Shown here piece after piece: positions 43,854 through 51,956 of a stretch of 64,000 bases of DNA. The stretch is taken from the NCBI GenBank assembly GCA_045656705.1, contig JAZORR010000041.1, positions 136,998 to 200,997 on the forward strand, written 5' to 3'. Positions within the stretch are counted from its first letter, which is position 1. Every line of letters starts with the position of its first letter. This DNA is from RGIG4576 sp045656705. Its GTDB lineage: Bacteria > Bacteroidota > Bacteroidia > Bacteroidales > Muribaculaceae. The notes below the pieces were generated by a model that did not search any database, was not told the origin of the DNA, and was given only the letters and a program-made list of their open reading frames with translations. Position numbers and translations under genes: made by a program.

Positions 43854-44936
43854 TTATTTCAAGATTTTCTTGATTACAGGGAGGAGTTTCTTCTCGAAGC
43901 GATAGAAACCGAGGTCGGTGAAGTGGTAACCATCTACTGTGCCTTGGCGGTCTTCGGTGAGGATGTTTTTAGCCTCGAAATAATAGATGTTTTTCACGCC
44001 TTGCTTTTTGAGTTTGTTGTAGTAAGCACGGAGTGCGGCATTCTTCTCGTTCAAGGTGTCTTCTTCGGTCATATCAAACATATATCCTGGGAACATGGGA
44101 CTCTCTACGAAAAGCACAGGCACATCGGGACGGCGATTGCGAAGGAGTTGGAAGAATGGATCGATGTTGGCTTTGAGTGCATCCACTTTGTTGTTTGGCA
44201 AGCAGTCGATTACATAAAGTCCGGCATCAACCGAAGCCATCACTTCAGCCACTTCAAGGTCGAGACGACCATTACCACTGAATCCGAGGTTGTATACTTC
44301 GCGGTTGAGGTCGCGCACGAGCATACTTGTGTGGCACATACCAGGGCGAGATGCACACGCTCCTTGTGTGATGCTTGTACCATATATCACCACAGGTTTT
44401 TCGCTCTTTGGAAGGTCTACCTTTGGCATAGTGATAGTAGCAGCAGAGTCCACTCCGATGTAAAGGCTATCGGCACCATCGTAAAGAGGGAAGAACATCA
44501 TGTATTCACGCATACCTGGTTTGTTGTTGGCAAACACTGTGGCTTTGCTGTGCTTCTTGTTTACAACGGGGCGAGCAGGTCCCATAAATTCCCATTTGTT
44601 GTCGTCGGTGAGTGTGTAAACATCAAAACCACGAATGCCCGATGGAGCCATATGGTTCATTTCTACATTGAATGTAGATTTCCATTTCACTTTCATCTTC
44701 TTGGCATCGGTAGCAAAACGAATGTACAATCCAGCAGTGTTTGTTCCCAAATCGTAAAGTTCTTTGCGAACTTTTGTCTTCAATGAATCAGGCAAACGAG
44801 TGTAGATTACACTATCGTTTTTCACTGCTGTGCCATATAGTGGAAAATTGCGTGCATCGTGATACACCATATCTTTTGCCATCAAGCCACCAAAGGTGAG
44901 CATTGATGCACAAAAAAACATTAAAAATTTCTTCAT
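43854..44936 (-). CDS. Secreted SGNH/GDSL-type hydrolase
   Basis: A 360-residue protein with a signal peptide (about 1-20) and a beta-sandwich N-terminal region (about 25-180). The hydrolase domain has block I YGTSITQGA (nucleophile Ser near residue 189), GFSGNGRLD (block II Gly), a block III-like DCLPNNK and block V DGYHFTDLGF (catalytic Asp-x-x-His). This layout is typical of Bacteroidota esterases of the SGNH group, often acting on acetylated or acylated glycans. The substrate is unknown. It has a good promoter and terminator of its own. Confidence 0.85.
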   Translation of the reverse strand: MKKFLMFFCASMLTFGGLMAKDMVYHDARNFPLYGTAVKNDSVIYTRLPDSLKTKVRKELYDLGTNTAGLYIRFATDAKKMKVKWKSTFNVEMNHMAPSGIRGFDVYTLTDDNKWEFMGPARPVVNKKHSKATVFANNKPGMREYMMFFPLYDGADSLYIGVDSAATITMPKVDLPKSEKPVVIYGTSITQGACASRPGMCHTSMLVRDLNREVYNLGFSGNGRLDLEVAEVMASVDAGLYVIDCLPNNKVDALKANIDPFFQLLRNRRPDVPVLFVESPMFPGYMFDMTEEDTLNEKNAALRAYYNKLKKQGVKNIYYFEAKNILTEDRQGTVDGYHFTDLGFYRFEKKLLPVIKKILK

Positions 44937-44974
44937 TTTGAGTTATATTATTTAGAGATTTTGCAATTTTGGTA

Positions 44975-45004
44975 CAAAATTACCAAAAAAATTCTTCACT
45001 TCAA
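44975..45004 (-). promoter_or_regulatory. Promoter of the SGNH hydrolase gene
   Basis: On the minus strand, TTG (CAA at 45002-45004) and TAATTTTG (44975-44982) are 19 bases apart. Confidence 0.6.
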
Positions 45005-45071
45005 TTCTTTCGCCTTATCTTTCAACTATTTTTCTTAACTTTACAAAGATTTTTGATAATTTGGAAATATT

Positions 45072-45827
45072 ATGAAGAAACTACAAATATTATTCTCTTG
45101 TTTTCTATTCTCGGTGGCTTCGCACCTTATGGCTTCAAATCATATTGGTGGCGAGTGGACTATGCTCACCCTGAAGGGAAAGGATATCAACACAATGGAG
45201 CGTCCTTATTTGATAATCAATCTTGAAGATAGTATGCTATATGGCAATAATGGCTGTAATGCTATAAATGGTAGTGTTCACTTGAAAGGTGAAGGAAAGA
45301 TTACCTTTGATAACATTATCACTACTCTTGCCAAGTGCGATAATGAAACTTCTGAACGCAATATTATGAAGGCGTTGCACGAAACTGCGTCATTTAAAAT
45401 AGCCAACGAAAATGGTATAAAATATCTCACTCTTATGAATGCTAAAGGACATGATTTGATGTATCTGAAGAATCAGGATATAAATTTCATGAATGGTGCG
45501 TGGACTGTGCATTCTATAAATGGCGAAAATCTGACTGCTAATAATGTGAGAATTGTGATTGACATTCAAGAAATGAAAATTCACGGCAATAGTGGCTGTA
45601 ATATTTTCAATGGAACTCTGTTTATCGATCCCTATAAGGACTGGGGTGTAGAATTCCAAGAATTGGTGTCGACTCGCAAGATGTGTCGTGATATTCGCAT
45701 CGAAACAGCTCTTCTTTGCACTCTTGAGGAAACTCAATACTGCAAGGAATTGCCCGACGGAAATATAGTTCTGCTTGATGTGGATGAAAAAGAAATAGCA
45801 GTATTGAAGCGATTGAAATTGAAATAA
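45072..45827 (+). CDS. Secreted protein with two META (HslJ-like) domains
   Basis: A 251-residue protein with a signal peptide (about 1-23). It has two META domains: GGEWTMLTLKGKDI...YGNNGCNAINGS...TLAKCDNETSE (about 27-125) and GAWTVHSINGENL...HGNSGCNIFNGT...STRKMCRD (about 140-245). Both keep the characteristic GN(N/S)GCN-x-xNG and the following cysteine. META-domain proteins such as HslJ are envelope-associated and linked to stress or antibiotic resistance, but no enzymatic role is known. Confidence 0.88.
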   Translation: MKKLQILFSCFLFSVASHLMASNHIGGEWTMLTLKGKDINTMERPYLIINLEDSMLYGNNGCNAINGSVHLKGEGKITFDNIITTLAKCDNETSERNIMKALHETASFKIANENGIKYLTLMNAKGHDLMYLKNQDINFMNGAWTVHSINGENLTANNVRIVIDIQEMKIHGNSGCNIFNGTLFIDPYKDWGVEFQELVSTRKMCRDIRIETALLCTLEETQYCKELPDGNIVLLDVDEKEIAVLKRLKLK

Positions 45828-45893
45828 ACCATAGTTTAGTTTTATATTTTCTGTATAAATACAAAGTTTTTGTGGTTTATTAATCATTTTGCT

Positions 45894-45923
45894 TGACGAT
45901 AATATATCGTTTCACTATCTTTG
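45894..45923 (+). promoter_or_regulatory. Promoter of the his-lys operon
   Basis: TTG at 45894-45896 and TATCTTTG at 45916-45923 are 19 bases apart. The predicted transcript start lies only about 8 bases before the hisH TTG start codon at 45938. Confidence 0.7.
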
Positions 45924-45937
45924 CAAAAAAAAAGAAA

Positions 45938-46528
45938 TTGAAAGTTGTAATTATAAAATATAATGCTGGTAATATCTTTTCGGTGCTTTATGCACTGAAA
46001 CGCATCGGTGTGGAGGCTGTCGTTACCGACGATTTCGACACTATTCGCAATGCCGATAAAGTGATATTTCCTGGAGTAGGCGAGGCGTCTTCGGCAATGG
46101 CATACCTCAAGGAGAAAGGGCTCGACACACTTATCGTAAGCCTCAAACAACCTGTGTTGGGTATTTGCATAGGCGAGCAGCTTATGTGCCGGCATTCCGA
46201 AGAGGGAGATGTGGATTGCCTCGGAATATTTGATGTAGATGTGAAGCGATTTGATAATAGCGATTGCACTCAATATAAAATTCCGCATATGGGATGGAAT
46301 GTTATTGAGGCAGGTGATAATCCGTTGCTAAAAGGAGTAGATGGTAAATATGTGTATTTTGTGCATAGTTATTATGCTCCTATTTGTAAGCATACGATTG
46401 CATTATGCAGCTACATCACTCCATATAGTGCAGCATTGCATCGCGATAATTTCTATGCCACACAGTTTCATCCCGAAAAGAGTGGTGATGTGGGCGAGTT
46501 GATATTAAAAAACTTCATTGAGCTATGA
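45938..46528 (+). CDS. hisH: Imidazole glycerol phosphate synthase subunit HisH
   Basis: HisH is the glutaminase half of the enzyme that makes IGP and AICAR; it feeds ammonia to HisF. The 196-residue protein has the nucleophile in GICIGEQLM (Cys near residue 75) and the His-Glu pair in TQFHPEKSG near 178. I start it at the TTG at 45938 (MKVVIIKYNAGN), the family N-terminus. An upstream in-frame start at 45893 would lie within the promoter. It overlaps hisA by four bases. Confidence 0.95.
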   Translation: MKVVIIKYNAGNIFSVLYALKRIGVEAVVTDDFDTIRNADKVIFPGVGEASSAMAYLKEKGLDTLIVSLKQPVLGICIGEQLMCRHSEEGDVDCLGIFDVDVKRFDNSDCTQYKIPHMGWNVIEAGDNPLLKGVDGKYVYFVHSYYAPICKHTIALCSYITPYSAALHRDNFYATQFHPEKSGDVGELILKNFIEL

Positions 46529-47259
46529 TAGAAATAATACCAGCTATCGACATTATCGACGGAAAGTGCGTGCGTTTGTCAAAGGGCGACTACGATCAGA
46601 AGAAGGTTTACAACGAAAATCCTCTTGAAGTGGCAAAGGCTTTTGAAGATGCTGGATGCAAGAGACTGCATCTTGTTGACCTTGATGGGGCGAAAAACAG
46701 TCACATTGTGAACTATCGCACTCTCGAAACCATAGCATCGGGTACCGATTTGGTGATAGACTTTGGTGGAGGAATAAAAAGCGACGAAGATGCTCACATT
46801 GCATTTGAAAGTGGTGCTTCAATGATTACGGGAGGTAGTATTGCAGTGAAAAATCCTGCGATATTTGAGAATTGGATTTCGCAATACGGAGCAGAAAAAA
46901 TAATACTCGGAGCTGATGTGAAAGAGCGAATGATAGCCACAGATGGGTGGCTGCAGAGTAGCAATATGCCTATAGTGCCTTTTGTGAATTCGTATCTTGC
47001 TAAAGGTATCACGCAAGTAATAAGCACCGACATTAGCAGAGATGGAATGCTACAAGGTGTGGCCATCGACCTCTATCGTGAATTGCTTGGTGAATGCGAA
47101 GGCATTTACATCATTGCGAGTGGTGGTGTGGCAGGAATAGATGATATAAGACAACTTGAGGAAATAAATGTGCCTGCTGTGATTGCTGGAAAAGCATTGT
47201 ATGAGGGACGTATTTCGCTCAAGGATTTAGAACTCGAAAATTTGAAACGAAAATGTTAG
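46525..47259 (+). CDS. hisA: Phosphoribosylformimino-5-aminoimidazole carboxamide ribotide isomerase
   Basis: HisA carries out the Amadori isomerisation of ProFAR to PRFAR. The 244-residue TIM barrel shows IIPAIDIIDGKCVRL with the catalytic Asp8, LVDLDGA near 49, VIDFGGGIKS near 77, STDISRDGMLQG near 168 and IIASGGVAGIDDI near 197. It overlaps both neighbours, hisH and hisF (the latter by 7 bases). Confidence 0.97.
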   Translation: MIEIIPAIDIIDGKCVRLSKGDYDQKKVYNENPLEVAKAFEDAGCKRLHLVDLDGAKNSHIVNYRTLETIASGTDLVIDFGGGIKSDEDAHIAFESGASMITGGSIAVKNPAIFENWISQYGAEKIILGADVKERMIATDGWLQSSNMPIVPFVNSYLAKGITQVISTDISRDGMLQGVAIDLYRELLGECEGIYIIASGGVAGIDDIRQLEEINVPAVIAGKALYEGRISLKDLELENLKRKC

Positions 47260-48008
47260 CGAAACGAATAATTCCATGTCTCGATGTGAAAGACGGAATG
47301 ACCGTTAAAGGGATAAATTTCGTCAATTTTCGAGAAGCGGGCGACCCTGTAGAATTGGGGCGTGCCTATAGTAGAGCAGGAGCAGATGAATTGGTGTATC
47401 TTGATATCACTGCATCCTATGAGGAGAGAAAGACCTTTGTGAATCTTGTGCGTAGAGTGGCAGAGAATGTAAATATCCCATTCACAGTGGGTGGAGGTAT
47501 CGGTACTGTACAAGATGTGGGCAATCTGCTGAATGCGGGGGCTGATAAGGTGTCGATAAATTCGTCTGCGTTACGCAATCCTCAACTCATCACCGACATT
47601 GCTGGCAATTTCGGCTGTCAGGTGTGTGTGGTGGCTATAGATGCACGATATGACGATGGTGAATGGATTTGCTATGTGAAAGGTGGTAGAGTACCTACTG
47701 AACGAAAACTCTTTGATTGGGCTCGTGAAGCACAAGAGAGAGGAGCCGGCGAAATACTTTTCACAAGTATGGACCATGATGGTGTGAAGGAGGGGTTTGC
47801 TTGCGATGCACTTGCCAAACTCAATCGCATTCTTTCTATTCCCGTGATAGCATCGGGTGGAGGAGGAAAGATGGAGCATTTCAGAGATGTGTTTACACAG
47901 GGCAAGGCCGATGCGGCACTTGCAGCGAGTGTGTTTCACTTCAACGAAATCAATATCACCGAGTTGAAACAATATTTGAAACATAACGATATAAATATAA
48001 GAATTTAA
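47253..48008 (+). CDS. hisF: Imidazole glycerol phosphate synthase subunit HisF
   Basis: HisF is the cyclase half that uses ammonia from HisH. The 251-residue TIM barrel has AKRIIPCLDVKDGMTVKG (catalytic Asp11), YLDITAS, FTVGGGIGTV near 79, VVAIDARYDDGEW near 127 and FTSMDHDGVKEGF near 170. It is the third gene of the cluster. Confidence 0.97.
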   Translation: MLAKRIIPCLDVKDGMTVKGINFVNFREAGDPVELGRAYSRAGADELVYLDITASYEERKTFVNLVRRVAENVNIPFTVGGGIGTVQDVGNLLNAGADKVSINSSALRNPQLITDIAGNFGCQVCVVAIDARYDDGEWICYVKGGRVPTERKLFDWAREAQERGAGEILFTSMDHDGVKEGFACDALAKLNRILSIPVIASGGGGKMEHFRDVFTQGKADAALAASVFHFNEINITELKQYLKHNDINIRI

Positions 48009-48012
48009 AGTT

Positions 48013-48642
48013 ATGGCTATAGATTTTGAAAAAATGAATGGGCTTGTCCCAGCTATTATACAAGATGCATACACAAAGAATGTGCTTATGCTTGGCTTTA
48101 TGAATGAAGAAGCCTATGCACAAACTCTCGAAACCAAGAAGGTGACTTTCTACAGTCGCACCAAGAAGCGTTTGTGGGTGAAAGGTGAAACGAGTGGCAA
48201 TTTTCTCAATGTAGTATCTATCGAAGAAGACTGCGACCACGATACTTTGCTTATAAAGGTGAATCCTGTAGGAGCTGTGTGTCATACGGGAACGGCTACT
48301 TGTTTTGGCGACGACAATTCGTATGGAGTGCAATTCTTGTCGTTTTTGCAAGATTTTATCGATAAACGCAAACAAGAAATGCCCGAAGGGTCTTACACTA
48401 CATCGTTGTTTGAGAGTGGTATCAATCGCATAGCTCAAAAGGTGGGCGAGGAAGCACTCGAAACTGTGATAGAAGCCACTAATGGCACTCCGGGCCGACT
48501 CGTTTATGAGGCTTCGGATATGCTTTATCACTTGATCGTGTTGCTTTCGGAAAAGGGATTGCATATCGAAGACCTTACCGAAGCACTTTACAATCGTCAC
48601 AACAAGAAAAAAGAAGAATATGACAAAAATTGTGGACTATAA
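48013..48642 (+). CDS. hisI: Bifunctional phosphoribosyl-AMP cyclohydrolase/phosphoribosyl-ATP pyrophosphatase
   Basis: The 209-residue protein joins HisI (about 1-110) and HisE (about 115-205). HisI has the zinc/metal segment EDCDHDTLL and VCHTGTATCF. HisE has VGEEALETVIEA and a helical tail. It carries out steps 2 and 3 of histidine synthesis. Its 3' end overlaps the ftsE-type gene by 23 bases. The other histidine genes (hisG, hisD, hisC, hisB) are not in the window. Confidence 0.96.
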   Translation: MAIDFEKMNGLVPAIIQDAYTKNVLMLGFMNEEAYAQTLETKKVTFYSRTKKRLWVKGETSGNFLNVVSIEEDCDHDTLLIKVNPVGAVCHTGTATCFGDDNSYGVQFLSFLQDFIDKRKQEMPEGSYTTSLFESGINRIAQKVGEEALETVIEATNGTPGRLVYEASDMLYHLIVLLSEKGLHIEDLTEALYNRHNKKKEEYDKNCGL

Positions 48643-49279
48643 GAATGTGGAAATTCACCGCAAGGAACTCATCGTACTCAAAAATGTGTCGTTTGAGTTG
48701 CATAGTGGCGATTTCGTTTATCTCATCGGTAGAGTAGGGAGCGGAAAAAGCAGCCTTATGAAATCGATGTATTGCGAAATTCCCATTGCCGATGGTGAAG
48801 CCTCTGTTCTCGACTACGATTTAACTACTATCAAGAAAAAAGACATCCCATTCCTGCGACGCAAAATAGGAATTGTGTTTCAGGATTTCCAATTGCTCAC
48901 CGATAGATCGGTGTATGACAATCTTCGTTTTGTGCTCGAAGCTACAGGCTGGAAGGATAACAACGAAATAGAGGAACGCATAGAGAGTGCTCTTCAGCAA
49001 GTGGGGATGGTGAATAAATCGTATAAAATGCCACACGAACTTTCGGGCGGTGAGCAACAACGCATCGTGATAGCGCGTGCCTTGCTCAATAAACCTGCTC
49101 TCGTACTTGCCGACGAACCAACAGGCAATCTGGACCCTGATACGGGAAACCAAATCGTATCGCTTCTCCACGAAATTGCACAAAATGGAACGGCTGTGAT
49201 TATGGCTACTCACAATCTGCAGCTTATCGACCAATTTCCAGGAAAAGTGTTACATTGCGACAATAAACAAATATTTTAA
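48620..49279 (+). CDS. ftsE: FtsE-type ABC ATPase
   Basis: A 219-residue ATPase with Walker A GRVGSGKSSLMK near residue 36, the Q-loop FQDFQLL, the signature LSGGEQQRIVIARALL and Walker B VLADEPTGNLDP. The N-terminal IVDYKNVEIHRKELIVLKNVSFEL is FtsE-like. FtsE works with FtsX at the septum to activate peptidoglycan amidases. FtsX is not adjacent, so the partner is elsewhere, and a LolD-type or other ABC role cannot be excluded. It overlaps hisI and precedes the aspartate kinase gene by 21 bases. Confidence 0.82.
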   Translation: MTKIVDYKNVEIHRKELIVLKNVSFELHSGDFVYLIGRVGSGKSSLMKSMYCEIPIADGEASVLDYDLTTIKKKDIPFLRRKIGIVFQDFQLLTDRSVYDNLRFVLEATGWKDNNEIEERIESALQQVGMVNKSYKMPHELSGGEQQRIVIARALLNKPALVLADEPTGNLDPDTGNQIVSLLHEIAQNGTAVIMATHNLQLIDQFPGKVLHCDNKQIF

Positions 49280-49300
49280 ACTTTACGATATTCCACACTT

Positions 49301-50617
49301 ATGAAAGTATTGAAATTTGGAGGTACATCAGTGGGCTCGGCTCAACGCATCAAGAATGTGGCCGACCTTATCACTAAACGAGGTAAAAACATCATTGTGC
49401 TATCGGCTATGTCGGGCACAACTAATTCGCTCGTGCAAATCTCTGAACGCTTGCACCAAGAGGATATAGATGGTGCATATGGTATCATTGAAGGATTAAA
49501 ACAAAAATATGCTCGTACGCTTGAAGAGATGTTTGACGACCAAGTGTACTTGAATTTGGCTAAGAACAAGATACAAGAAATATTTGATTTCATTCGTCTG
49601 CACACGATGAGTAACTTTTCAGAAAGATATGAAAAGGAAATCCTCGCACAAGGCGAATTGATGTCTACCAACATTATGCACTACTATTTGCTATCGCAAG
49701 GTGTGAAGTCGGTGCTTTTGCCTGCGCTCGATTATATGCGTATCGACGAAAATGATGAACCTGATTTTGGTTATGTTAAAGCACATCTATCAGCTCTTCT
49801 AAAAGCTTCTTCTGAGGCTGATATCTACATCACGCAAGGTTTCATTTGTCGCAATCCAGAAGGATATATCGACAATCTACAACGTGGTGGTAGCGACTAC
49901 TCAGCGTCGATTGTGGGTGCTATGATTGGTGCTGAAGAGGTGCAAATATGGACCGATATTGATGGCATGCACAACAACGATCCTCGTTTTGTGGAAAAGA
50001 CTGCTCCTGTGCACGAACTTGCATTTGAGGAGGCTGCCGAACTTGCATATTTCGGTGCGAAAATTCTTCATCCTACTTGTGTGCGTCCGGCTCAAGAACA
50101 CAACATACCTGTGCGTTTGCTCAATACTCTTTGTCCTGATGCTCCAGGTACTCTCATCCATAATTCTACCGAAACCGGAAAGATCAAGGCTGTGGCAGCG
50201 AAGGATAATATCACAAGTATCAAGATCAAATCAAGTCGTATGCTTCTTGCTCATGGTTTCTTGCGCAAGGTGTTTGAAATCTTTGAGGACAATAAGACTG
50301 CGATAGATATGATTACCACATCCGAAGTGGGTGTGTCGGTGACTGTTGACAATACTAAAAATCTTGACACTATCGTGAAAGAATTGAAGTCGCTTGGCGA
50401 TGTGTCTATCGACGAAGATATGGTGATTATCTGTGTGGTGGGTGACTTGAAATGGCAAAATCGTGGATTTGAGGCACAAGTGCTCAATGCTATCAACACC
50501 ATCCCTGTGAGAATGATTTCTTATGGTGGTAGCAACCACAATATCTCGGTGCTAATTCATAAAGATGATAAGATAGAAGCTCTTAACCTTTTGAGTCAAC
50601 ATTTATTTAATAAATAA
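49301..50617 (+). CDS. Aspartate kinase
   Basis: A monofunctional 438-residue aspartokinase, first step of the lysine/threonine/methionine pathway. It has KFGGTSVGSAQRI at residue 4, RGGSDYSAS near 196, IWTDIDGMHNNDPRFV near 216 and two C-terminal ACT-type regulatory domains (about 300-438) starting near SSRMLLAHGF. Linked with lysA downstream by 7 bases, so it probably serves lysine and diaminopimelate synthesis. Whether it is feedback-inhibited by lysine cannot be told by eye. Confidence 0.95.
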   Translation: MKVLKFGGTSVGSAQRIKNVADLITKRGKNIIVLSAMSGTTNSLVQISERLHQEDIDGAYGIIEGLKQKYARTLEEMFDDQVYLNLAKNKIQEIFDFIRLHTMSNFSERYEKEILAQGELMSTNIMHYYLLSQGVKSVLLPALDYMRIDENDEPDFGYVKAHLSALLKASSEADIYITQGFICRNPEGYIDNLQRGGSDYSASIVGAMIGAEEVQIWTDIDGMHNNDPRFVEKTAPVHELAFEEAAELAYFGAKILHPTCVRPAQEHNIPVRLLNTLCPDAPGTLIHNSTETGKIKAVAAKDNITSIKIKSSRMLLAHGFLRKVFEIFEDNKTAIDMITTSEVGVSVTVDNTKNLDTIVKELKSLGDVSIDEDMVIICVVGDLKWQNRGFEAQVLNAINTIPVRMISYGGSNHNISVLIHKDDKIEALNLLSQHLFNK

Positions 50618-50624
50618 TAGTAGT

Positions 50625-51776
50625 ATGTCGTTTAATTTTCCATTAGATAAGTTTGCAGGAGCGCAAACGCCTTTTTATTACTATAATCTTGAATTGCTCG
50701 AGGCTACTCTGCAAGAGATAAATAATTGCACTGCCGATGCTCCATTTCATGTGCATTATGCTGTGAAGGCTAATGCCAACGATTGCATTCTGCGCACCAT
50801 AGAAAACGCTGGACTTGGAGTGGACTGTGTGAGTGGTGGTGAGGTGGCAGCTGCTATCAAAGCGGGATTCGATAGTAAGAAGATAGTGTTTGCTGGAGTG
50901 GGCAAGACCGATCGTGAAATAGCACTTGCCATTGATGCCGACATTCTATGCTTCAATGTGGAGTCAATTCCCGAACTTCAAGCCATAAATGAAATAGCCG
51001 AGCAAAAGGGTAAAGTGGTGGACGTGGCTTTTCGTGTAAATCCTAATGTAGATGCACACACTCACAAGTATATTACCACCGGATTGAGTGAAAATAAGTT
51101 TGGTATCAATCTTGAGCAATTGCCTGAGGTATTGCTTTTGGCAAAAGATATGCAACACATCAATGTGGTGGGTTTGCACTTCCATATAGGTTCGCAAATC
51201 ACCATTCTCGAACCATTTAAAGTGCTTTGCGACAAAATCAATGCTCTTCAAGAAGAAGTAGTACAAATGGGATTTTCTTTGAAGATAATAAATGTGGGTG
51301 GTGGTCTTGGTGTAGATTATGACAACCCCGACGAAAATCCAATGCCCGACTTTAAGGCATATTTCAATGTATTCAAAGAGAACTTGAAACTTCGTGATGG
51401 TCAAGAAGTACATTTTGAGCTTGGTCGTGCAGTGGTGGCTCAATGTGGTTCGCTTATCACACAAGTTACTTATGTGAAGAAAGGAACTGCTAAGCAATTC
51501 GTCATTACTGATGCTGGTATGACCGATCTTATCCGTCCTGCCTTATATCAAGCACATCACAATATTGAAAATATTACTTCTGCCGAAACCGGTAGCGAGG
51601 TGTATGACGTAGTGGGGCCTATTTGTGAGTCGAGCGATTGCTTTGGTGAAAACGAAACTCTTCCTATCACCAAGCGTGGCGACCTTTTGGCACTTCGCAC
51701 AGCAGGTGCTTATGGCGAAATTATGGCATCGCGCTACAATCTTCGCAATCTCCCTGCAGTGGTATACTCAAAGTGA
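50625..51776 (+). CDS. lysA: Diaminopimelate decarboxylase
   Basis: LysA converts meso-diaminopimelate to L-lysine, using PLP. The 383-residue protein has the PLP lysine in VHYAVKANAND near residue 48, the glycine motif NVGGGLGVDYD near 225, and CESSDCFG with the catalytic Cys near 331. It also has the LRTAGAYGEIMAS C-terminal motif. It is the last gene of the his-ftsE-lys unit, with a strong terminator behind it. Confidence 0.96.
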   Translation: MSFNFPLDKFAGAQTPFYYYNLELLEATLQEINNCTADAPFHVHYAVKANANDCILRTIENAGLGVDCVSGGEVAAAIKAGFDSKKIVFAGVGKTDREIALAIDADILCFNVESIPELQAINEIAEQKGKVVDVAFRVNPNVDAHTHKYITTGLSENKFGINLEQLPEVLLLAKDMQHINVVGLHFHIGSQITILEPFKVLCDKINALQEEVVQMGFSLKIINVGGGLGVDYDNPDENPMPDFKAYFNVFKENLKLRDGQEVHFELGRAVVAQCGSLITQVTYVKKGTAKQFVITDAGMTDLIRPALYQAHHNIENITSAETGSEVYDVVGPICESSDCFGENETLPITKRGDLLALRTAGAYGEIMASRYNLRNLPAVVYSK

Positions 51777-51800
51777 AAAAATCGCACATATATATTATAT

Positions 51801-51840
51801 AAGGTGTTGGGAATGGATTCCGTTCCCAACACCTTTGTTG
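51801..51840 (+). terminator. Terminator of the his-lys operon
   Basis: A perfect 13-bp stem (AAGGTGTTGGGAA / TTCCCAACACCTT) is followed by TGTTGT; the U-tract is weak but the stem is very stable. Confidence 0.85.
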
Positions 51841-51930
51841 TATCCTTGAAAAGTTGTGGCTTTGTTGCGAAATTTATACTATTTTTTAGTGTTTAACACA
51901 AAATTAACTGAAATATCGGTGCAATAATCA

Positions 51931-51938
51931 TAACTTTG
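51931..51938 (+). promoter_or_regulatory. -7 box for the TPR protein gene
   Basis: TAACTTTG lies 18 bases before the ATG at 51957. No TTG lies at the ideal distance upstream. Confidence 0.5.
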
Positions 51939-51956
51939 TGCAAAATAACGAAAACG

